DNA of 46,756 bases from CAZABP01 sp964483245 (GTDB lineage Bacteria; Planctomycetota; UBA1135; UBA2386). Positions within the stretch are counted from its first letter, which is position 1. Each line of letters begins with the position of its first letter. The position numbers were made by a program, and so were the translations under genes. The notes under the pieces were generated by a model. The model had not been told where the DNA came from and ran no database searches. It saw nothing but the letters and a program-made list of their open reading frames with translations. Shown here in pieces: positions 41,096 to 46,756 of this stretch. Location of the stretch: assembly GCA_964483245.1 (NCBI GenBank), contig CAZABP010000037.1, positions 1 through 46,756 on the forward strand, given 5' to 3'.

Positions 41096-42178
41096 ATGAC
41101 CACGACCGTCGTCCTGCCGAATCCCCAGACCGAACCACAGCAGCTCCCCAGCGGCAGCCGCCGCAGCACGGCGATCCTGATCACCGGCGCCAACGGCGAA
41201 GTCGGCCACGGGCTGATCCGCGCGCTGCACGCGGCGGGCGACCGCGACATCGTGACGCTCGACATCCGCCGGCTCGATCCGGAGCTGCGGCCGCTGGTCG
41301 TCGAGAGCTTCGTCGGCGACATCTGCGATCAGGCGCTGCTCGGCCGGCTGCTCGCGATGTACGAGATCCGCGAGGTGTATCACCTGGCCGCGCTGCTCTC
41401 GACGCGCGCGGAGTTCACGCCGGAGACCGCGCACGAAGTCAACGTGACCGGCATGCTCGGGCTGCTGCAGCTCGCGGCCGAGCAAAGCCGTTCGCACGGG
41501 CAGCGGGTCAAGTTCGTGTTCCCGAGCTCGATCGCGGTGTTCGGGATCCCGGATCTGCAGACCAAGACGCGCGCCGGCCGGATCCGTGAGGAGGAGTACC
41601 TGACGCCGATCACGATGTACGGCTGCAACAAGCTGTACGGCGAGCACCTCGGCCGGTACTACGCGCGGCATTACCGCCAGCTCGCGCAGGACCGGATCGC
41701 CAACATCCTCGACTTCCGCGCGCTGCGGTTCCCCGGCCTGATCAGTGCCGACACGCTGCCGTCCGGCGGGACCAGCGACTTCGCGCCGGAGATGCTGCAT
41801 GCGGCCGCGGCCGGGACGCCGTACCGCTGCTTCGTGCGCGAGGACACGCGGATCCCGTTCCTGACCATGCCGGATGCGATCGCGGCGTTGCTGGCGCTGG
41901 CGCGCGCGGACGCTGCCGACCTGACGCGCTGCGTCTATTCGCTCGGTGGGTTCAACCCCAGCGCCGCGGAGTTCCGCGAGCTGGTGCTGCGCGACTTCCC
42001 GCGCGCCGACATCACGTTCCAGCCGGACCTGCAGCGGCAGGCGATCGTGGATTCGTGGCCGGAGGACGTCGAGGACGACGCGGCGCGCGCGGACTTCGGG
42101 TTCGCGCCGCAGCACGACCTGCAGACGGCGTTCCGGGAGTATCTGGTGCCGGCCGTGCGGCGGCGGTACGCGAACTAG
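41096..42178 (+). CDS. NAD-dependent epimerase-type dehydrogenase, L-threonine 3-dehydrogenase-like
   Basis: The 360-residue protein is an extended short-chain dehydrogenase. The NAD motif GANGEVGHGL lies near residue 32, VYHLAALLS near 100, and the active-site pair is in MYGCNKLYGE near 177 (YxxxK). The substrate half has RFPGLISADTLPSGGTSDFAPEM and IPFLTMPDA, which match the epimerase-type threonine dehydrogenases that oxidise L-threonine to 2-amino-3-ketobutyrate. A UDP-sugar epimerase is less likely given these motifs. About 24 residues precede the Rossmann fold, somewhat more than usual. No glycine C-acetyltransferase gene is present beside it. Its stop shares a CTAG with the folE stop. 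Confidence 0.8.
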   Translation: MTTTVVLPNPQTEPQQLPSGSRRSTAILITGANGEVGHGLIRALHAAGDRDIVTLDIRRLDPELRPLVVESFVGDICDQALLGRLLAMYEIREVYHLAALLSTRAEFTPETAHEVNVTGMLGLLQLAAEQSRSHGQRVKFVFPSSIAVFGIPDLQTKTRAGRIREEEYLTPITMYGCNKLYGEHLGRYYARHYRQLAQDRIANILDFRALRFPGLISADTLPSGGTSDFAPEMLHAAAAGTPYRCFVREDTRIPFLTMPDAIAALLALARADAADLTRCVYSLGGFNPSAAEFRELVLRDFPRADITFQPDLQRQAIVDSWPEDVEDDAARADFGFAPQHDLQTAFREYLVPAVRRRYAN

Positions 42179-42744
42179 CTGCTCTGCGGCTTGACGAAGC
42201 CGAGGAACTCGGCGCGCGTCCGCTCATCGCTGCGGAACAGTCCGAGCAGGCAGGAGGTCACGGTCTTCGAGTTCTGCTTCTGCACGCCGCGCATCATCAT
42301 GCACAGGTGCGAGGCTTCGATGACGACGCCGACGCCGCGCGGCTGCAGCACTTCATCCAGCGCGTTGGCGATCTGCATCGTCATCCGCTCCTGCACCTGC
42401 AGGCGGCGCGCGAACACGTCGACGACGCGGGCGATCTTGGACAGGCCGACCAGCTTGTCGCGCGGGATGTAGGCGACGTGCGCCTTGCCGAAGAACGGTG
42501 CGAGGTGGTGCTCGCACATCGAGTACAGCTCGATGTCGCGGACGACGACCATCTCGTCGGTCTCGGCGGTGAACGTCCCCTGCCCGACGACCTGGCGCGG
42601 ATCCTGCTCGTAGCCGGCCGTGTACGAGCGGAACGCACGCTCGACGCGGCGCGGGGTCTCCGCGAGCCCTTCCCGCTCCGGCTCCGGATCGAGCTGCGCG
42701 AGGATCGTGCGGATGGCGGCCTGGAACGCGTCGGAGTCCGGCAT
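42175..42744 (-). CDS. folE: GTP cyclohydrolase I
   Basis: FolE converts GTP to dihydroneopterin triphosphate, the first step toward folate and related pterins. The 189-residue length is typical. The zinc ligands are in SMCEHHLAPF and in SHLCMMMRGV, and DKLVGLSKIARVVDVFARRLQVQERMT is the classical active-site and oligomer helix region. The ATG at 42744 lies 10 bases after the stop of the permease gene; no clear ribosome site is seen, so it may depend on upstream translation. A further in-frame start at 42780 would add only basic, unconserved residues. Confidence 0.96.
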   Translation of the reverse strand: MPDSDAFQAAIRTILAQLDPEPEREGLAETPRRVERAFRSYTAGYEQDPRQVVGQGTFTAETDEMVVVRDIELYSMCEHHLAPFFGKAHVAYIPRDKLVGLSKIARVVDVFARRLQVQERMTMQIANALDEVLQPRGVGVVIEASHLCMMMRGVQKQNSKTVTSCLLGLFRSDERTRAEFLGFVKPQSS

Positions 42745-42754
42745 GGGCGTCGTT

Positions 42755-44143
42755 CTAGGCCGCGGCGGTCCCCGATCCACGGCGCAGCAGGAAATAGGCC
42801 GGGATGCCGAGCAGCGTCAGCGCCGCGCCGATCAGCGATGGCTGCGGGCTGCCGGCGATCGCCCCGGCCGCGATCGCGACGGCGCCGAGCGTGAACAGCA
42901 GCGCGACCGCGCGCAGCGGCAGCGGGACCGGTTCGCGCATGCGCAGCAGCACGAAGCCGCACAGCGCGAAGAAGACCCAATCGACGAACACGACGCCGTC
43001 GACCAGGCTCCCGAGCATCTGCTTGGGATCGTTGCCGGTCGCCAGGTGCACCGACAGCAGCAGCGCGATCCCAGCACCCCCCTGCAGCAGCACCGCCAGC
43101 GACGGGCTGCGCCAGCGCGCGTGCAGCTGGCCGAACGCCGGCGGCAGCAGACCGCGGTCGGCCATCGTCAGCAGCACGTACGGCGGGGCCAGGCAGATCG
43201 TGTTCAGGATCCCGAGTGCCGACAGCACGACGATCCCCCCGAGCAGGCGCGGGGCCAGCTCGTGCTCCGGGCCGAGCGCCGCGCGCAGCGCATCGACCGC
43301 GATCGTCGTCGTGCGGCGCGCGCCGTCGAACCCGAGCAGGTCCAGGAACGCGAGGTTCAGCGTGACATACGCGAGCACGACCACGACGACGCCACCCAGG
43401 ATCCCGAGCGGGACGTCGCGGCGAGGCTGGCGCGCTGCGCCGGCGACGAACGCGCCCTGCTGCCAGCCGCCGTACGCGAACAGGACCGGCAACATCGCGG
43501 CGAGGAGACCGGCGCCGGGCGGCAGTTCGGCTGCGGCGGTCGCGCCGGCATCCCCGTCGACGAGCCCGGCCAGCAGCACGAGGCCGAACACGGCGAGCAG
43601 CTTGCCGACGACGAGCAGGTTCTGGACCCGCTTCCCGACGCGCAGGCCGAACCAGTTCAGCAGCGTGAACGCGGCGATCGCAGCGATCGCGATCAGCACG
43701 CGCGTACCGACCGACGTCGCCGGACCGCCGTGCAGCACCTGGTCGAGGTGCTCGACCATGACGAGCCCGATGACGGCCAGCGCGCCGGCCTGGATCACGA
43801 GCCAGTTCGCGAAGCCGTAGACGAAGCCGACCCCGTCGCCGAGGCCGTGCCGCAGATACGAGAACGTGCCGCCGTGCCCCGGCAGGCGCGTCGCGAGGCC
43901 GGCGAACACGAAGGCGCCGAGCAATGCCAGCAGGCCGCCGAGCGACCAGGCGAGGATCACCTGCTCGGGGGATGAGACCGCGGCCGCGACCGCTTGTGGC
44001 GTGAAGAAGATCCCGACCCCGACGATGCCGCCGATCACGATGCAGCCGAGATCGAACGCGCCGAGCAGCGGGCGCGCTGGGGCCGGTGCGGGGACAGGTG
44101 CGGGAACCGCCGCGGGCGGCGACGAGGGTTCAGAAATCGCCAT
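42755..44143 (-). CDS. APC-family amino acid permease
   Basis: The 462-residue protein has about 12 membrane helices. The first contains the APC signature GCIVIGGIVGVGIFFTP, the segment that binds substrate in LeuT-fold amino acid transporters. The short N-terminal tail is Ala/Pro-rich. GLATRLPGHGGTFSYLR in TM3 and FAYGGWQQGAFVAGAARQP in TM6 are also typical, with homology to the basic amino acid or polyamine branches; the substrate is unknown. The ATG at 44143 has GGAG seven bases upstream and lies within the end of the propeller gene (14-base overlap). Longer upstream frames are shadow sequence. Confidence 0.9.
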   Translation of the reverse strand: MAISEPSSPPAAVPAPVPAPAPARPLLGAFDLGCIVIGGIVGVGIFFTPQAVAAAVSSPEQVILAWSLGGLLALLGAFVFAGLATRLPGHGGTFSYLRHGLGDGVGFVYGFANWLVIQAGALAVIGLVMVEHLDQVLHGGPATSVGTRVLIAIAAIAAFTLLNWFGLRVGKRVQNLLVVGKLLAVFGLVLLAGLVDGDAGATAAAELPPGAGLLAAMLPVLFAYGGWQQGAFVAGAARQPRRDVPLGILGGVVVVVLAYVTLNLAFLDLLGFDGARRTTTIAVDALRAALGPEHELAPRLLGGIVVLSALGILNTICLAPPYVLLTMADRGLLPPAFGQLHARWRSPSLAVLLQGGAGIALLLSVHLATGNDPKQMLGSLVDGVVFVDWVFFALCGFVLLRMREPVPLPLRAVALLFTLGAVAIAAGAIAGSPQPSLIGAALTLLGIPAYFLLRRGSGTAAA

Positions 44144-44984
44144 GCAGGAACTCCGCGAACTCCACCTGCCAACGCGGCGTCGCCTGCGGTTCGTCGAACG
44201 CGCTGAGGCGGTCACCGTCACGGTCGAGCACGAACAGCGGCGTCCCGGCCCCTGCCGCGATCGCGATCGGATGCTCGAGCCGCAGCGCCGACAGCTCGTG
44301 CGACGCATGCAGCTCGCCGCCCGGCGTGAACGCGCGCAGCGCGTGCCGGTCGCCGACGTCGAGCACCCACAGCAGGCCGGCGCGGGTCGTCAGCCCGATC
44401 GGGCGGCTCGCGTCGCGCGCCGACGGCGTCGTCGCGAACGCGTGCCGGAACGACCCTATGTGGTCGAACCGCTGCACGGTCCCTTCGAGCGTGTCGGCGA
44501 CCCACAGCCCGTCGGCGTCGGCGTGCAGTGCCCGCGGCGCGCCGAAGCGCCGCCCGGCGACCCCGTGGCTGCGCAGCGGCGGCAGCGCTTCGTCGTGCGG
44601 GCCGAAGCGCTGCACGCCGTAGTCGAGCCGCATGTCACCGCAGGCGACGTAGGTCGTGCCGTCGTGCCAGGCGACCGCGTGCGGGCGGTCGAGCACACCA
44701 GGCCGTTCGGCGACGCCGGCGCGCGCGGCGGCGCCGATCTGGCCGATCCGGCGGCCGAACGGCGAGAAGCGCAACACGCGCGCATTGCGCGGATCGGCGA
44801 CCAGGACCGCATGATCGGCACCGAACGTCACGCCGGCCGCATCGGCGAAGCCCCCTTCGTCGCTGCGGTAGCTCCAGCTGGCGACGAAGCTCTGGTCGTC
44901 GAGATCGAGCAGCAGCACCCTCCCCCTGGCGTCGGTGGCCGCCCAGCAGAGAAGATGCTCGTGCACCGCGATGCCGCCGGCCAT
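44130..44984 (-). CDS. Beta-propeller (NHL-like) protein
   Basis: The 284-residue protein is built of repeated strands with endings such as LVADPRNARVLRF, WVADTLEGTVQRFD and WVLDVGDRHALRAF, typical of NHL or SMP-30/gluconolaconase-like propeller blades. About six repeats can be seen. There is no signal peptide with the chosen ATG at 44984, so it is probably cytosolic. Upstream in-frame starts add a basic stretch that is not propeller-like. The ATG shares the palindrome CATG with the start of the divergent lipoprotein gene, so regulatory sequences for each must lie in the other's coding region. Function is unknown. Confidence 0.78.
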   Translation of the reverse strand: MAGGIAVHEHLLCWAATDARGRVLLLDLDDQSFVASWSYRSDEGGFADAAGVTFGADHAVLVADPRNARVLRFSPFGRRIGQIGAAARAGVAERPGVLDRPHAVAWHDGTTYVACGDMRLDYGVQRFGPHDEALPPLRSHGVAGRRFGAPRALHADADGLWVADTLEGTVQRFDHIGSFRHAFATTPSARDASRPIGLTTRAGLLWVLDVGDRHALRAFTPGGELHASHELSALRLEHPIAIAAGAGTPLFVLDRDGDRLSAFDEPQATPRWQVEFAEFLHGDF

Positions 44985-45393
44985 GAAGCGAAACGAATAC
45001 CCCCTGCCCCGCTGTGGCGCCGCCTTCGTACTCGGATGGATGCTGCTCGCAGCCGGCGCCTGCTCGTCGCTGCCGGAGCCGGGCATGCAGCCGCACGCCG
45101 ACCATGACGTCGTCGCGGTCTACGAGTTCGACGGCGAGCGGCATGCGATCCGCCTGCCGAGCTCCGGTCCGGATCTGACGATCTACGAGCTGATGGTCGA
45201 GCCGGCGCTGCCGCAGCGGTTCCGCGACCAGGACGCGTGGGTGCAGCCGGCGCCGGACACCGCGGCCGTGCGCGTGCGCTGCCGGTTTCGCGGCTGGGCG
45301 CGCGGAGGTGCTACGGGACACCTGCGCCCGCCGCTCGGGCCACGCGACCTGTTCCCGGGCGCAACGCGGATCGAACCGGCGCGCGACGAGTGA
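44983..45393 (+). CDS. Small predicted lipoprotein, unknown function
   Basis: From the ATG at 44983 the protein is 136 residues with a basic start, a hydrophobic stretch (AAFVLGWMLLAAGA) and a lipobox-like AGAC, so it is probably a lipoprotein. The mature part has the strands DVVAVYEFDGERHAI and a C-terminal stretch ending GPRDLFPGATRIEPARDE. No domain is recognised. An in-frame ATG at 44971 is an alternative, and neither start has a clear ribosome site. The stop overlaps the amidohydrolase start (GTGA), so the two are translationally coupled. Confidence 0.65.
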   Translation: MKRNEYPLPRCGAAFVLGWMLLAAGACSSLPEPGMQPHADHDVVAVYEFDGERHAIRLPSSGPDLTIYELMVEPALPQRFRDQDAWVQPAPDTAAVRVRCRFRGWARGGATGHLRPPLGPRDLFPGATRIEPARDE

Positions 45394-46706
45394 GCAGCCT
45401 GCGCCGGCGCGTCGACGGCGTGCTGCTCGTGCCGATGGACGGGCCGCCGCGGTCGCCGCTCGGCGACGTCCGGCGCGGGTCGCTGCGCTGGGACGGGGAC
45501 CGGATCACCGGCGTCGGCGCGCTGGCGTCGGAGCCGGAACCGGGCGAGGTCGTCGTGGACGGGAGGGGCCTCGTCGCGCTGCCGGGGTTCGTGCAGGGGC
45601 ATGTGCATCTGTGCCAGACCCTGCTGCGCGGGCTCGCCGACGACCTGCCGCTGATGGACTGGCTGCGCGAGCGGATCTGGCCGCTCGAAGCAGCGCACGA
45701 CGAGGCTTCGACGCGCGCCTCGGCCGAGCTCGCGATCGCCGAGCTGCTGCGCGGCGGCACGACGACGATCCAGGCGATCGAGTCGGTGCGGCACACCGAG
45801 CAGGCGATCGCCGCGCTGCGCGCGTCCGGGATGCAGGCGATCGTCGGCAACTGCCTGATCGACGAGGGCGGCGCCGGCGTGCCGCCGGCGCTCGTGACCG
45901 GAACGCGCGAAGCGCTCGCGCTGATGGCCGAGCTGCACGCGGGCTGCGGCGGCGCCGTGCAGTTCGCCGTATCGCCGCGGTTCGTGTTGAGCTGCAGCGA
46001 TGCCCTGCTCGAAGCTGCCGGGGAGTACGCCGCCGAGCATCGGCTGCGTGTGCACACGCATGCCTGTGAGCATCGCGACGAAGCGGCTGCCGTGCGCGCA
46101 CGGTTCGGTGCCGGTGCCATCGAAGTGCTCGGGCGGCATCGACTGCTCGGACCGCGCACCGGTCTCGCGCACTGCGTGCACGTCACCGCGCCGGAGCTGG
46201 AGTTGCTGCATGCACACGAAGTCGCCGTGCTGCATTGCCCCAGTGCCAACCTCAAGCTCGGCTCCGGCATCGCACCGGTCGCGGCGTATGCGCGGCAGGG
46301 ACTGCGGATCGCACTCGGCGCCGATGGTGCGCCCTGCAACAACCGGCTGTCCGCGCTGTCCGAGATGAGGCTCGCCGCGCTGCTGCAGGCCGTCAGCGCC
46401 GGGCCCGGGGCGTGGCCGGCGGCGCAGGCGCTGCGTGCCGCAACGATCGGCGGCGCGCAGGCGCTCGGCCTGGGATCCGAATGCGGCTCGCTGACCGTGG
46501 GCAAGCGCGCGGATCTGTTGCTGTTCGATCTCGGGGAAGTCACTACTGCGGCCGAAGTCGCGTCGGCACTCGTGTATGACGCCGACGAACGCCAGCTCCG
46601 CCACGTGTTCGTCGCCGGCAGGGAACCGCAGCTCGACTTCGACGCGATCCGCGCCGACGCGCAGGTGCAGCGCACCCGCCTGCTTGCGCGATGCCTAGGT
46701 GTCTGA
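45390..46706 (+). CDS. Metal-dependent amidohydrolase (MtaD/SsnA-like deaminase or chlorohydrolase family)
   Basis: The 438-residue enzyme has a composite beta domain and a TIM barrel. Metal ligands are visible: His71 and His73 in QGHVHLCQ, a His in VHTHACEH near residue 220, and an Asp in LGADGAPCNN near residue 310. The family deaminates purines, pterins or S-adenosylhomocysteine and methylthioadenosine, or hydrolyses triazines; substrate cannot be called. The pattern QTLLRGLADDLPLMDWL near residue 76 is characteristic of this subgroup. The GTG start at 45390 overlaps the upstream lipoprotein stop. The stop sits within a GGTGTCTGACCCC motif. Confidence 0.88.
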   Translation: MSSLRRRVDGVLLVPMDGPPRSPLGDVRRGSLRWDGDRITGVGALASEPEPGEVVVDGRGLVALPGFVQGHVHLCQTLLRGLADDLPLMDWLRERIWPLEAAHDEASTRASAELAIAELLRGGTTTIQAIESVRHTEQAIAALRASGMQAIVGNCLIDEGGAGVPPALVTGTREALALMAELHAGCGGAVQFAVSPRFVLSCSDALLEAAGEYAAEHRLRVHTHACEHRDEAAAVRARFGAGAIEVLGRHRLLGPRTGLAHCVHVTAPELELLHAHEVAVLHCPSANLKLGSGIAPVAAYARQGLRIALGADGAPCNNRLSALSEMRLAALLQAVSAGPGAWPAAQALRAATIGGAQALGLGSECGSLTVGKRADLLLFDLGEVTTAAEVASALVYDADERQLRHVFVAGREPQLDFDAIRADAQVQRTRLLARCLGV

Positions 46707-46725
46707 CCCCGTCTCATTCACCACC
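46698..46725. repeat. GTCTGACCCC motif at the end of the amidohydrolase gene
   Basis: GGTGTCTGACCCC (46698-46710) followed by GTCTCATTCACC resembles the GGGGTCAGAC-type palindromic repeats that I recall as frequent in environmental Planctomycetota and deltaproteobacterial genomes, often near REP-associated transposases. Only one copy of this exact form is seen here and the window ends shortly after, so the repeat call is tentative. Confidence 0.3.
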
Positions 46726-46756
46726 AGCAGTCCGCGTGCACGTAGAGAGCGCAGCA

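Noticed and set aside
1..46756. CRISPR arrays, insertion sequences, transposase or integrase genes, and phage genes
   Set aside because: I looked for regular spaced repeats and for recombinase motifs and saw none.

Overview
The window is very G+C-rich bacterial DNA with dense, tightly packed genes and many translationally coupled junctions of the ATGA, GTGA or TGATG type. The gene families suggest a member of the Planctomycetota: a MoxR/DUF58/BatA/vWA cluster running into a PQQ-like propeller protein, a squalene-cyclase-fold protein, a DUF4175-like membrane protein and Q-rich secreted coiled coils. This taxonomic call is inference from gene content, not from a marker gene. The cell is Gram-negative-like, with Lnt, lipoproteins and an RND pump, and it builds peptidoglycan (a complete mreBCD-mrdA-rodA set).

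Region 1 (1-17806, plus strand) is one nine-gene cluster. It begins with a MoxR AAA+ ATPase, cut by the window edge, followed by a DUF58 protein and two membrane vWA proteins, all three carrying an intact-looking DxSxS metal site. Next come a very large secreted beta-propeller protein, a secreted alpha/alpha-toroid (prenyltransferase/squalene oxidase repeat) protein, a DUF4175-like membrane protein and two secreted, Gln-rich coiled-coil proteins. This is the best candidate here for an undescribed envelope system.

Region 2 (17828-29526, minus strand) holds an orphan hypothetical gene, an acyl-CoA thioesterase and the rod-shape operon mreB-mreC-mreD-mrdA-rodA. A strong hairpin terminator separates these from a coiled-coil membrane protein with an MreC-like layout, which is followed by a 58-residue single-pass membrane protein. 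The region ends with lnt and moeA.

Region 3 (29658-37407, plus strand) is an efflux operon of one lipoprotein membrane-fusion adaptor and two different RND permeases, an MdtABC-like arrangement without an outer-membrane factor. The last gene runs into an extremely G-rich tract with telomere-like repeats.

Region 4 (37629-40053, minus strand) encodes an agmatinase/arginase-family enzyme, a CheD deamidase and an HDOD protein. A 394-base gap follows, with nested inverted repeats and a terminator-like hairpin that may mark a structured RNA, and then a CAU-anticodon tRNA with its own hairpin.

Region 5 (40648-46756) has apaG and a threonine-dehydrogenase-like epimerase on the plus strand. These converge on a minus-strand set of a beta-propeller protein, an APC permease and folE. 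A lipoprotein and an amidohydrolase diverge from that set on the plus strand. Two junctions here are unusually compact: the two stop codons share one CTAG and the two start codons share one CATG.
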